A DNA stretch of 64,000 nt from contig NC_134839.1 in the NCBI RefSeq assembly GCF_965363235.1, positions 74,549,410 through 74,613,409 of the forward strand, read 5' to 3'. A program made the translations under genes and the position numbers. Of the stretch, positions 36,390 through 49,700 are shown piece by piece. The DNA comes from Mytilus galloprovincialis. Its lineage: Eukaryota; Mollusca; Bivalvia; Mytilida; Mytilidae. The notes below the pieces were generated by a model. It saw only the letters and a program-made list of their open reading frames with translations, did no database searches and had not been told where the DNA came from. The first letter of the stretch is position 1, and every line of letters begins with the position of its first letter.

Positions 36390-37987
36390 TGTAAGACATA
36401 ATAGTGTCCTGGGAAATAGTGTCCATATGGACACTTTTTCCTTGAATTTAGGTATTCAATAATATCCATTGCCATGGAATATTGTCCCCTAAGTGGACAC
36501 ATTGTCATAGCAATATCTATGAAATAGTGTCCACTTGACTACAAAATGTTATGAAATAGAGGACAGTGGTCATTATAATGTTTTATTATGCTGGAATTTT
36601 AATAAAATAAGAAAGTTTAATTAGAATTGATTAATATAAACAAAACAAAAAATGGATTGAAAGGAATACAAAGAAATGTATAATTATATAAGTTATAAGA
36701 AATATCTTGATAATGCAAATCTAAGCATATATGAATATTTCTAATGATATAAAAATTATTAATTGTTTGAAATGAAGTTTAGAAAATGAAATTATTTTGT
36801 TTACCTACATCTGTTACTTATTTCATTTTGAATAATTGTATATATATATCTATAATACTAAAATTACGAGGTCCAATTTGTCAGCCGTCATCACGTAAAA
36901 ACGACGAATCAAAGAATTCAACTTTATATACAACTAATATAGTACAAAGGTGTAGATTAAAAATTACACCACTCCAGGCCCTTTAGTTTTCCACGTAATT
37001 AATATTGCCAATAATTAGGAAGTTCCGGGTCGAGTCCGATACCGATACCAATAGTATTATCACCTGTTACCTATTACCTTATCTGTACGTTCCGCATCTG
37101 ACAGGCGCACCACCAAACGGTGTATTCAGGATTAATATGCTATATACACAGGTCATAATCATAGGGTTGACACTACTAAATTGTCAAATTGTTACCTATT
37201 GTAGTATTTTAATCCGTAAGACTTTCTAAGATAACAATACGAATACTAAAAATCTGGACTAAAAATAAGTTTCAATTTGTAAGCGGGCATGACGTAAAAT
37301 AGCGAATCAAAGAATTCAACTTTATTTATAACTAATATAGGACAATGCTGTTGATTAAAAAATACTCCATTCAAGGACCTTTTGTTTTCCAAATAATTAA
37401 TATTACCAATAATTGATAAGTTCCAGTTCGACGGGTTCAAACAGAAAGATTTGAAAGCAGAGAAAATTGTGTATCTTATAATCGGTCTGACTTTATCCGA
37501 TGACAGTACTAATACTAAAATAAGGCTTGCACAATTCTATACTTTAATTCAGTCACGGACCCGCGATATCACGGGTGTGTTCTAGTATATATATATATAT
37601 ATTTATAATAATCTAAATTTAAGAAGATCAGCATGGTATGAGTGCCAATGAGATAACTTAAGTAATTCCTGTCAAAGTAACGTAACAAAATTAGTGTATT
37701 AAAAATCAGCAAGAATTGATAAGAATACATTTAGTAATATAACTTATCAATGGATGTTATCAAGTTATTCATATATATAAAAAAAAGTTCAGGAGGACAA
37801 AAAGTGGTGGACATCTTATCACAGAAGTATAGTATTTAATTATGTCCACTTTCATGGACACTTTTTCATACCCGAGGACAGTTTTTCATAGAAAAATGTG
37901 TCCAGAACACATATAAATAAGTAAATATGGTCCAGGGGATAATGTCCTGTGGACACTATTTCATTGGGGACATTATTAAATCCTACA
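36390..37987. mobile_element. 1.6-kb TIR element with 4-bp TSD (CAAA) inside family A
   Basis: The ends tgtaagacataatagtgtcc and, reversed, tgtaggatttaataatgtcc are inverted repeats. caaa flanks the element at 36386-36389 and 37988-37991, and joining the flanks restores the family A phrase 'aggtccaaagggtcc'. Subterminal gtgtcc/ggacac motifs are abundant at both sides. A 4-bp duplication with TGT ends would fit Ginger or related groups, but no transposase is present. It contains a Helitron and, at 37621-37660, a reversed C2 fragment. Confidence 0.75.
36849..37585 (+). mobile_element. Non-autonomous Helitron
   Basis: It starts TC (tctataatactaaaattacg) right after an A and ends CTAG right before a T. 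The palindrome cccgcgatatcacggg (37560-37575) lies a few bases upstream of the CTAG. TC start, 3' hairpin, CTRR end and A/T target without duplication are the Helitron hallmarks. It is 737 bp and holds an internal direct repeat (gaatcaaagaattcaacttt at about 36905 and 37301, 396 bp apart). No Rep/helicase frame. Confidence 0.8.
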
Positions 37988-38822
37988 CAAAGGGTCCAAA
38001 ATTAAACTTGATTATGGGCCCAGTTTTCAAGTTGGTTCAAATTGGGCTCCAAAATCATTGTTTGATTTTAACAAAAATTGAATATATGGCTCTTTGGTCA
38101 TGTTGGTATGCTAAATCTAACCATGTATTTAGATTTTTGATTTTTGAGCCCTGTTATCAAATTGGTCCACATTGAGATCAAAAGGGTCCAAAATTTAACT
38201 ATGTTTAATTTCATCAAAGATCATCAAACATTGAATTTTTGGGATTATTTAAATATGCAGGATCAATCCATGGCCATGTATTTAGATTTTGGATATTAGA
38301 CCATAAAAGGTACATTATTTTTTTTTTACATTTATTAGACCACATTCATTCTGTGTCAGAAACCTATGATGTGTCAACTATTTAATCACAATCAAAATTC
38401 AGAGCTGTATCAAGCTTGAATGTTGTGTCCATACTTGCCCCAACTGTACAGGGTTTGACCTCTGCGGTTGTATAAAGATACGCCCTGCGAAGCATCTGGT
38501 TATGATAACCTTTATCAATCAAATCATGCCTGAATAATCTGGATAAGGTTAGAAAGGTTTAGAATAATTTTGACGGGAAGAGACTCGTGAGGGTAAACAT
38601 GGAATATCAAAAATGTCAAATACCACAGCATAGAGGGGAATTTGAGGCATATTCGCTGGCATTGGTGATAAACATGCAAATTGGCTGTGTCATTATGTAA
38701 AAAATTGTTCATCTATAGTAAAAAAAAAAATCATTCTTTGAATCTGTGTACCTTAAACTACATGTACAGTATGTTGAATTTTATTTCGGTTCTAGTCATA
38801 TACTTTTCCTGTTTATTACAGA

Positions 38823-40840
38823 ATGGCTCAACTTAAAGAAGTGTGTAGTTTTGATGGTCACAGTGACAGAGCATGGTGTGTGGCATGGAATCCTTCTGGC
38901 ACATTACTGGCATCTAGTGGTGGGGATAAAGTTATTAGGATCTGGGGCAAAGAGGGAGACAACTGGGTCTGCAAATCTATTTTATCTGAAGGACATCAGA
39001 GAACAATACGTGCAGTTGGATGGTCCCCTTGTGGGAGTTATTTGGCTAGTGCAAGTTTTGATGCTACAGTGTGTATATGGAGTAGAAAAGAAGGAGAGTT
39101 TGAGTGTATTGCAACATTAGAAGGTCATGAAAATGAAGTAAAGGCTGTATCCTGGTCATGTACTGGTAGTCTCCTTGCAACATGCAGTAGAGATAAAAGT
39201 GTTTGGATTTGGGAAGGTATAAAACTATTAAATAATGTGTACTAAAATGTACATGTATTTCAAATAAAATATAAGATATAGTTTATGCACTAGAAATACA
39301 AGCTACTATTGCATATTAAAAAGGAATTGCAAAATTTTATAAATGTATTTATCTAGTGATGACTTATTTTATATCTTTGTGTTATCATGTTGTACAATTA
39401 TTTTACAACATAAAAAAAAAGTTAAATTGATGCAGTATAACATGTTTATAAGCAGTGTATAAAAAACATCACACACTGAGATTGCATTAAATAATGTATT
39501 TTGATTCTAATTTTTTTCCATTTTCAAAATAAAGTACATGTAAGATATTCATCAATATATTTTTTATATGAAAAATGTATCCAAACATACATGTAATGAC
39601 ATACATGACATGTACCGTACATGATGTACAGTACGTCATGTACGGTACATGTCATGTATGTCAGTATGTTTGGATACATTTTTCATATAAAAAATATATT
39701 GATGAATATCATGAATATGGTGGAAAAATATATTAATCAAGCAATTGAAATTTTTTGAGTCCTGAATATTTTTTGCATTTTGTATATTTGGCACATTAAT
39801 ATCAATATAATATATATATTGTTCTAACTCTACATGCTGTATATATGTGTTATTTTCAATGTCATTTGAGCTATTTTTGTTTTTTAAATTCATTTTAATG
39901 CTGATATAAACAATTTTAGATTTGATTTTCCTGAGATTAAATAGATTTTGTGACATCTACCCGCCAACATTTTTCTTTAGGGAAATCACATATTGAATAA
40001 TATAGAAATCATGACTTTTATATAAAATAAGTGGTAAAATCAAGATATTCACCGATTGCATAGGTATTAAACAGTAAGAACTATATTGTCATACAAATAA
40101 TTATAATAATATTGTTTTTATTGTGTTTTAGTAACAGAAGATTGCAGAGGTATTAGACAGTAAGAACTACAATGTATACTGACATTGTCATACAACTTAT
40201 TATAATAATATGTTTTTATTGTGTTTTAGTAACAGAAGATGAAGATTTTGAATGTGCAAGTGTGATAAGTTCCCATACGCAAGATGTAAAACATGTGACT
40301 TGGCATCCAAATAAGGAGGTACTAGCTTCATGTAGCTATGACAACACAGTCAAACTCTTCAAAGAGGAGATTGATGATTGGTCATGTTACAGTACACTAG
40401 AGTCCCATGATTCCACAGTATGGAAAGTGTGTTTTGATAAGTCTGGTTCAAGATTAGCATCATGTAGCGATGATAAAACATTGAAAATTTGGCAGGAATA
40501 TTTACCAGGAAATACAGAAGGAGTTGTTACCACTGGTAATAATCCCACTTGGAAATGTGTTAGTACATTATCTGGAATCCATGATAGAACAGTTTACGAT
40601 GTTGATTGGAGTCATGTGACTGGTTACATAGCAACGGCTTGTGGAGATGACTGTATTAGGGTTTTCAAAGAGGAGGACTGTTCAGATAAAAATCAGCCGT
40701 CTTTTAATATGATATGCTCAGTAACCAAAGCACATGAACAGGATGTTAACTCAGTATGTTGGCACCCTAAGATCCCTGGACTTCTAGCCTCTTGTAGCGA
40801 TGATGGAAGTGTCAAATTATGGCAATACTTAGAAAATTAA
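38823..40840 (+). CDS. CIAO1: Cytosolic iron-sulfur assembly component 1 (WD40 protein), complete, 2 exons
   Basis: Exons 38823-39216 and 40230-40840 (TAA) join in phase to 1005 nt, 334 residues; human CIAO1 is 339. The donor is g|gtataa and the acceptor gttttag|taac. Seven WD40 blades are visible, e.g. ending KVIRIWG, ATVCIWS, KSVWIWE, NTVKLF, KTLKIW, DCIRVF and GSVKLW. Family-specific stretches include [62 protein letters not shown] and [19 protein letters not shown]1 forms a beta propeller that, with MMS19 and CIAO2B, delivers Fe-S clusters to cytosolic and nuclear apoproteins. The start is the first Met, and its context agrees with the family. The intron carries a long hairpin and a duplicated acceptor, treated separately. 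Confidence 0.96.
39544..39710. repeat. Near-perfect 75-bp-arm hairpin in the CIAO1 intron
   Basis: The left arm 39544-39624 and right arm 39636-39710 are perfectly complementary over 75 bp except for an extra atgtaa in the left arm. The loop is 11 nt (tgtacagtacg). The inner stem is rich in gtac/catg words. Such identity implies a recent origin. Confidence 0.9.
40055..40240 (+). repeat. Tandem duplication of the CIAO1 intron end and exon 2 start
   Basis: About 98-bp units, from ttgca-aggtatta-acagtaa through ttattgtgttttagtaacag to aagat, occur twice. The second unit runs into exon 2. The upstream unit carries its own complete acceptor (AG at 40130-40131) and the first 13 exon bases. Confidence 0.85.
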
Positions 40841-41089
40841 ATATTTATTATATTGCAAATGCTGCATTTTTTTTTAACAATAAGCCATAACTTATCCTAT
40901 CTCTCCTGATAATCTCTTTCATCATATTCTTTACAGTATCTGAATAGATCAGTTTTGCAACACTTTCTTCTGGTGTTATCAAGTAACCAGATACTGTAAG
41001 TGTAAAATATTATTTAATATGTATCCTGACAGGACAGAGTTTTAACTGGTGTCCTCAAAAACAAAAAAGAATTTGTATGCCCCCACTAG

Positions 41090-41587
41090 CGGATTAGGCA
41101 TTAAGTTTTACCCTTGTACGTCTACATCTGTCAGTGGGTAAGTACAAGCGCCCGTACTTCTACAAATTGGTTTCCATTCACTAACTTTAGTTTGCCTCAA
41201 CCAAATGTTATAAATCTTCTACACAATGCTTATAAACACAGATCAAGTTTGAATTAAGGTGGAGTTGCCGTTCTAGAGTTATGCCCTTTATAAATGGAAA
41301 AATTGCTGAATTTTTCGTTTCCGTTCTCTTACTTTAATTTGCCTCAACCGAATGTCATAAAACATACAAAATGGACACAGATTGATTTTGAATTTTGGTG
41401 GTGTCATTTTTACCGTTCTAGAGTAATGCCCTTTAACAAATGCACAATTGCTAAATTTTTCATTTTAGTTCTTTACCTTAAGTTTGCCTCAACAAATTAT
41501 GAAACTTTTATACAATGCTTATTACCACAAAATTCAGAAGAAGTACAAATTTGGGTAGCATCACTTTTACTATTGAGTTATGTAGAT
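41090..41587 (+). repeat. Family F tandem repeat (about 155-bp units)
   Basis: Three units near 41164, 41322 and 41475 share actttagtttgcctcaacc, aatgttataaa, acaatgcttat-aacacag and gttctagagttatgcccttt. A head atgcccccactagcggatta at 41082 precedes them. The frame 41294-41629 is repeat-derived. 40841-41080 shows nothing beyond the CIAO1 3' flank. Confidence 0.6.
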
Positions 41588-41900
41588 TTAAGAAGATGTG
41601 GTACGAGTGCTAATGAGAAACTTCTCTGACCAATTCACAATTTGTAAAAGTAACCCATTATATGTCAAACTACAGTCCAAAAGGACCCTTGGCTTACAAC
41701 AAACAGCAAGCTATAAAGGACCCCAAAAATTACTAAAATGTAAAACCATTTAAACAAAAAAAACTAACGGTCTAATCTTAATAAAATACTGAGAAACAAG
41801 AAACACTTATGAACCACATCAACAAACAATAACCACTGAACATCAGATTCCTGACTTAGGACAGGTGCAAACAAAATGCAGCAGGTTTAAACATTTTAAT
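41588..41900 (-). mobile_element. C2 SINE-like element, reversed
   Basis: Near-full copy; in reverse complement it ends gtttctcattagcactcgta ccacatctt. Marker text includes cagattcctgacttaggaca and aactaacggtctaatctta. 41900-42790 has no recognisable feature. Confidence 0.6.
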
Positions 41901-42794
41901 GAGTACTAACCTTCATCCATACCTGAAACAATAGTGTAACATCACAACATAGAAAGAGACACTATGAAATATTAATTGAAATGGCTTAACTCAATCAAAA
42001 GACATAAATACAAACAAATGAACATACACTAAAAGAATAAATATGATCTATGACACAATGTAAATTTAAAATCAATAAACTAGATAAATGTTGAGATGAT
42101 AAACAATATCAGAAAGACAATCATAATAAGGACAAAATGCCGCCAAATAAAATAATGTACACAGGTTTTAAAATGTAAGGTATACATTAATTGAGAACAG
42201 AAATATGTCCCTTTATAATTTTATATGCCAACAGAGTTATCATTTGTTTACTAAGGACACATTCCACATTTAATTTTTCAGATTGTTCAATTTTATGTTG
42301 ATGACAGTTGTTTTGAAAAAAATTAGTAATATGTAATTTCATTCACATTTCAATATTATTTTGCTTTAAATCAAGTTTGTAAGCAAACCTACAACTGCTA
42401 CGATTAAAGATATAAAAAAACCTTTAAAAAATTATTTTATGAGTAGATTGTTTTCATTGTAATACTTCAAAATATCTACAAAAAAGCAAGGATACAAATC
42501 CTTGAAAAAAGGTAGTAGCTGGTTAAACAAATAAATAAAAAAATGATGCAATTCAACATAAGTAATATTCTTACAAAAGAGTAAAAACCTATTACTTTGA
42601 CCGACCAGCTGTTACCCAATTACCGTTTGTAATACATTACTTAACAACACTTGGTAGATATAATGAATCAACTGTCTAAGCAAGACTCCAGAAAGTCAGC
42701 AGCATATTTAATGCATGCGCAAACATTTTGTTGAGCACTTACAAACGTGCTCTACACTGCCATCTTTTTATGTGCCTGTCCCAAGGCCTGTAAC

Positions 42795-43060
42795 AGTAGG
42801 TCAACTAGGTCAACTATATTTGGTTTATGGAGTAATTGTAAAGTATACCTGTTCATGACTATCTGGTAGGGTTCATTTGACCTTGACATTATTTTCATTG
42901 TTCATTAGTCAATGTTAAGTGTGCACTATTATTTTCGTAATAAGTAATAGGTCAACAATATTTGGTGTATTGGATGATAATGTAAAGTGTACATATCCGT
43001 CTGAGAGGGTTCATCTGACCTTCACCACATTTACATAGTTCATAAGTTTTTTTGGCTGCA
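42795..43060 (-). repeat. Family B units, reversed
   Basis: About two units in reverse orientation: caactatatttggtttatgg, gttcatttgaccttgacatt, gttcattagtcaatgttaag, then a second degenerate unit. It matches the B consensus seen at 15170-16060. Confidence 0.6.
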
Positions 43061-43351
43061 CCTCTTCTCTAGTCCGAGATTATGGCTAGCGGTGTTACTC
43101 GTGTTGTAAGTGACGTGGAGTTGGTTGACGCTGTTAGACTTTTTGTCCTTTGTCTCGGAGCCAAGTTGCTTTCTCCATGTACCTTTTTATCCAGAATTTG
43201 CATGAAATATTTGTCACTGTACGGTCACGAAACAATCAGTACACAATCATTTTTAAAATAACCATATGACGCATAACTTCCACAATACAGATACCACATT
43301 ATGTTATTTTCTTGTTCGAAATATAAGGACAATCACATTTAAAAGTAGATG

Positions 43352-43503
<152 letters not shown>

Positions 43504-43739
43504 CATTATTTCAAAAGGCAAACAACGGTTGCTGTAAAGATCTGTATACACATGATCCACTTGACTGCATGTGTTTGCCGAGGAAGATATTGCTTTACAA
43601 TAAATAAAATGTCAAAGATAGAACTAAATCAGGTTCAACGGCAATGCCAATACTAAGAAGTATTAAATTTTTTCAGAGAATTTTGTTTTGTCTTAGAATT
43701 ATGGTAAAGATTTAGATCATCTTGGGAATGCGGTATATA

Positions 43740-46700
43740 TTATGCTAATGTTGTTGGTTTTGTTGACCATCTGTGTACTATATCTTCAGGTATATAGTCC
43801 TTCAACAATTCCAATGAAACTTTTAATAACGCTTCTTGATTTTCCATATTTCTACAAAATTTCATGATATATTTCAAGTGCATATCATGAGTATAAACAT
43901 TTATGAGAAAATATAAAATTCAAGTGCGAATGGTTTGTTAAAACGCGCGACAATATTTAATAATGAGGTTTTTTTTCACTTCTGAGCCTATGTATGGTTC
44001 AATTCTGCAGTACTAAAATAACTATTCAGAAGAAATATTTTACATGACACCTTTCTAATTTGGATATCGAGCAAGCGACCTGAGAATTCTGTGACTTAAA
44101 ATTTGCATAGAAAGACAAATATTTCGGCAATCAGAAGTTAGTTACGATATGGACATAATGTGTAAAAATGCATTTAAAACAAATTCACAATCGAAATAAC
44201 TTGCCAAGGCTTTTTGAATGTGTATATCAACACAATAAATGCTCTTACAGAAAGTTAAACGGATCCTTGTTAGATCCTTGTAAGACCTGTATTTCAAACA
44301 AATTGCTGGATCGCAAACACTTGCATGATATAAAGATATCTATACAATATGCAACATGAAAATTGTGCTTTTGAAAGCATGTAATAGATAACATAGCTAG
44401 ACAGGCCCGCAGTTCTCTCTATATGTCTCGGCCTACTTAATGTGAGATACGTCAGATACAGTTTACAGACTTTTTGCGGATGGAATATATACGAATCTGC
44501 TACTAGACATGCTTATTTATTCCGCGCGAAAAAAGTATTTTCAATTTACGCAGATAAATATATTCTGCAATTTGTAAATGTTTATAGGCCAAAAATATTC
44601 AATTTCATTCTGTCTTTGAAAAAAAATATAAGAAAAAAAAATGAATAAGAAAAAAGTTTTCTATTCTAACCAGAGCAGCATATTCAGTTTACAACTCCGG
44701 TAACCCCGGCCCAAAATTTAAATGGTGGTCCCCGTATGTCACAGTATACCTTGATTGACTTGAGGTAGTTGCTGGTTTACAGTCTGCATAGTAAACATCT
44801 CGAATACCTTTAAGTTGTGGAGCTATTGCAGCATATATCTCAGTTTCTGCTCCTTCGAATGGGGTTTTTATGCAGTCTAATAAAAAACATATTTGTTTCA
44901 ATTATACTTTGAAATGTGGTGTATAAGTTGCAATTTTGTTTACTAGTAATGTTTTAGATAGTAAAAGAAACGAAACAATAATCTAAATAAAGTTATAATA
45001 TGGCTAACATTTCTATAGAAAAAATGCGTCAAAATGTACAAGTTTAAAAAAAATATATCACAGTTTAAGACTGTGATTTACTCTACAAACGACATATACA
45101 CAACACATACACAACAAATACATTAGAATGAAACGAAGACTTCATTTTAGAATTATTTTCTTTTACCCGAACACCCAGCTTTATATCCCCCAAAAACATA
45201 AATGGCTTATTGTTTAGCATATTCTTTTGGGAATCTTTTAAATTGATAAATTTATACCAAATTACTATGAATTTGATTCCCAACTTAAAAACTTGTAATC
45301 ATTATTATTTCAACAGCTACTTACGACAGAATTTCATTGTATGTCCAAAGCAATATATGCAGCATGTACGAGAACATTCCATATCCCGACCGAATTCTGT
45401 CTCCACTGTTCCAGGATGGGTTGATACAACAAATATGTTGCTTTCCTTCAACCTTCTATTCATAAAATACATCTGCATAACCTATAAATATATAAATTTG
45501 TAGCGTGATAGTATATCTATTACATTTATGTTGAAATACATTAGACAAGGCGCAACATCTGATTTAAAATATAAGTCAGAGTGCCGACCACGCCATAATA
45601 GACAAAGTCTTTTTTTTTATCTTTTCTTTTTTACTCCACGGGCATATGTCACGGGAAGCTATCATATATTTATATATTAAATCATGTTTCTCTCGTGCAT
45701 CTATTTGCATTTCCTATTCTGGAAGTGAAACTGCAGTGTTGTGCTTCTCGGAAGGTATTGCGATATTCTCTATTCGATTTATAATTTTATATCTTTGATT
45801 CCTATGTAACCTATTATAAAGACTAACCAAAAGCTTCCCCAAACGGTAGACTTAAAAAGTGACATTTTTCTTCTCCTCCTCAAGCCAACCTCGCAGCATA
45901 TATGTAAAATCGAAACAATGTACTCGGAGCCCATTTATTAATCCTGCCTTAATAATGTATTTGAGAATGATGGCTTGTTTTCCTAAACTAAAAGACTGTT
46001 GCTTGATGAGCTAGCAAGTTCGGAATCCATCGGTCTAGTACAAAGGATGGGATAATCATATCTCATTGCCATATTATCGTCCTGAATATGAATGTTGCAT
46101 TTGCCTATGGGCGTGAAGCAGCCCTAAATAAATTATAGTCAACAATCCAAGTGAGCTACTATTTGATTTGTACGGGGAGGAGGGGGGGGACTGATTGCTA
46201 CATGTTGTTCTCCCTTATATTTGTCAACTGGTGTATCTTACCTGGTACAATTTAGAATTGGCATAGTTACGAAAGCATTCGAAATTGTTTTCTGTCAGAT
46301 GTTTTCCTTGAATCGATGATGCATTAAAAGGATGAGCAAGGTTATGTCCATCACTTGATACCAACACAATTCTGCAGTCATCCGCACCTGAACATTCCAT
46401 TAGAGGAATCAGATGTATGGCTAGTAGGAACTGGCTAAGATAATTAACCTAGAATTACACATAAGAATGAAGAGTGACTGCGTCGGATTAAACAATTGTT
46501 TTTAATTTTTAAAACTTATCTACCAAAAAGGGTTGACTGGTGTATAGGAATATGATCGCTTGGACTTCTAATATCCGACAGTTAACAAATACGCCATAAA
46601 AGGCTGTCTGTTTGGCTGTAATGGATATATAGTATACACAGCTTAGTGTAAACATAATCGTGATGTTCAATCCGATGCCTTTTGTTTGTGTTTGGAGAGT

Positions 46701-49700
46701 GTCACGTTTTTTGTTCACATTAAAACACTTTTTTAAGGAATCCGTGGGTGGCCTTTTTCTGTCTTTATCCAAAGAACCCTTTTACCAGTGACACTTAATT
46801 TTACGCCCTTAATCCTGTTCTAATGTTGCATGTTTGTTGTCGTCCTAAATATGCAGGAACTATTTGACACTAGATATAGAGCGAACAAAAAGCAGCAACA
46901 ATTAAACAATCAAATAACTACATAGCATGTGTGCCATTAAAGAACCAATCAGAAGTTTTCTTTTCTCGCTGTGATTAAGACCAATTGGTGACCTTTGGTC
47001 GATTTGTTTTATCCTTGATCGGGTTGCTATCTCTTTGACACATTCCCCATTTCCATTTTCCATTTATTTTGTATTCGACTCGATATGTTCTTAGTCTTTT
47101 AAAAAAACCATGCTTTGTGATATTAGAATGCAATATTGAACATTTTGATGCATGCCAACCTAATGGTTAGTTACCAATAGCTAGGTTAAACATCACTTCT
47201 CTGTTGTTTGTCACAGTATAATTAAGAATTTGATGAAATCTTGGAAATCCATCAGAATTATGGATTGATTTCCACGAATGCGCTTGTTTACACACCTTTA
47301 TTTATGAAATTAGTGACACGATACCTCATCACCTATAAATCTTATTTAGCATCTTGGAATTTAAGTATGCATACATATCTTTTCAATTTTTACAATTTGT
47401 AAGTGTATGGCTTGAAATAAACATAACAACAATATTTTAATAGCTGAGGCTAAATACTATGCTATTTTGTGGATTACTTCGTGAACTTTTCTTGTATGTA
47501 TTCGACAATACTATTAAACTTACCTGAAATACCAATTCATTTTTGTCCTCTGTATATTCTGAAAAAAATATTGAATTCCAAAAACAGTTAGGGAGATATG
47601 GTATAGATTATGATGAGAAACTATAAAAAAAGTATTATGATGCACATTAAAGCAATGTTAGGATCGCACGGTCGTCAACAATGACCAATCCAAAAACGAA
47701 ACAAAAATGTGAAAAAAACAATGGCATAATTTAAAAAAAAACAATAATCGAAAAACAAATATGACAAGACATCAAAGAAGACAGCTGAACTACAGGCACA
47801 TATAACACTATCATAAACTTAATTCATTCGTAATAAACATTACTGTATATGTCATCCTCAACGGAGAAATATATAGGCATAATTTATGAATAGTATTCAA
47901 AGTTTTCAGTGAAGAAGCAAAAGTTATTCAAAAGTCACAAGATTTCGCTGTTTACTCAAAAGTTAACAAAAAAGGTAATACAATTGATTTTCTTCCAGTG
48001 CTTTTCAAGTAATAAAGAAAATGATGAATGCGTTTGAGATTTTACATGTTTTAAAACTAACCTAAAGGGCCAAGACCTAATCCTGCGTTACACACTAAAG
48101 TGTGTAGTTTTTGCCCGAAAGATTTAAAGGTTTCAATAAATTCTTTGGTAGACTGCAAAGATGCAAAATCGACTTTCATAAATTGTACATATATGTCACC
48201 ATCTTGGATAATTCCATTTGTTCCTTTTTGCTTCTCTTCTTGATATTCCTTCTTCATTCTTTCAATTGCCTACAGATAAAAAACAATAGACTATAGCCCA
48301 GTTAAACACATAAACTACTTATAAATTACTGTCTGCAATGAAAAAAACAACAAAAAGCACGAAAAAAAAACCCCGCTGAGACCATTATCTGTTTCTCTAG
48401 TTTACATACGCTTCTCAATTTACAAAAATCTATTTCAGAATATTTGATTTTGATACAATACGATCTTTGTCAGAATACAAATACTGTAGATGTTATTTAC
48501 CTATGCTGAACGAAAACTGAATTAAGGGTTTGAAAAGTTACTGACCAGTCTTGAATTGGATGCTTACTAAATTGCTAAAAGATAACGCAATTTACTTTAT
48601 ACGTTAAATAAATGGCAACAAATGACAAAACGTGCTCAAGTCAATTTTATTTGTTTCCATGTTTAAAACTATGTTTAAACCGAGTTCAAGAGTAAACAAT
48701 ATAACATGTCCTGGTACAAACTAACAATTGGACGAAATACGCATACACTACAATAGCAGCTATTATAATTAGGCTATATCTGTAAACTACCGGTAAGCAT
48801 ATTGAGGACATGAGAGGTAAAACAATTGCATATGGCAAGTTTAACTCTTTCTTTTTTACTTTTGACATGACATTTGAAACCAAAATGTAATAAAAAAAAA
48901 CTGAAAATTTCGTCAATGTTGACTCATTTGGAAATTTGTCTCGCTTATCGATTTTTGTTGCTTATAATTTGCTTTATCTGTTACAGTTCTTGCATACTAT
49001 GGAAAAACTGGATATTGAAATCATCATTTAGGGGTAATTACCCGTGAAAAGTTTATTCATTATTTGACACATGTTAACTTATTTGTAGACCTTGAAGGCG
49101 GAATCACAAACTTATTTTAATAACCAGATATCCCAATGAGTATTGTAGTCAAGTTTGGTTGGCATTGGCATCTTAGTTTTTAGATAAGAATTTTGTAAAG
49201 GTAAACGAAGAGACATTTGAATCTTCGGGTCAGGCGAGCCGATTAAGGGAATTTAGTTCAATATAAAAGGGCACCAATGTCCTTCGGTTAAGACATGTAT
49301 ACTTTGGTTTGGTTTGAATTTTTTTATTCGATTGTTGCTTTACATTAATCATCTCTTTACATTTATATTTCCCAGTTTTACCTCAAGAGCTCTCGTCTCC
49401 GATCTACATGCTATGATCACTTTTGCACCTAACATTGCGATCCATTTCGCTGTTTCATAACCGATTCCTATAAAAGATATGCAACGGAAATATAGATATA
49501 TGTTTTATGATAATCATGACAAGCTGTATTTACCATAACAATTTACCAAATATTTTTAGTAATGAGTGGATACCATAATTGAAACATATCCAACATCATC
49601 AGACCCATATTACATAACTGTCAACCAAAATATGATGGCGTCTATAAAACATTCAAATAGATGACTTCAAACAAACATGAACTCTTGGACCAATAGCTCC

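Larger units (their letters stand above)
36020..38505 (+). mobile_element. Family A dispersed element, copy 3, interrupted
   Basis: The 5' part (36020-36389) has tcgtataatgctaataatgc, ggtcgtcgtctgaag and acaataactttagttt. The 3' part (37992-38505) has gggtccaaaattaaac units, tcattctgtgtcagaaacct and the tail gtataaagatacgccctgcg. The middle is replaced by a 1.6-kb insertion. It lies just upstream of CIAO1. Confidence 0.65.

Noticed and set aside
38746..39120. 124-codon frame overlapping CIAO1 exon 1
   Set aside because: It is an alternative frame of the WD40 exon.
44689..44749. Continuation of SDR exon 7 to a stop at 44689
   Set aside because: A gtatac donor at 44749 and a matching-phase last exon at 43851-43740 give the family's normal C-terminus.
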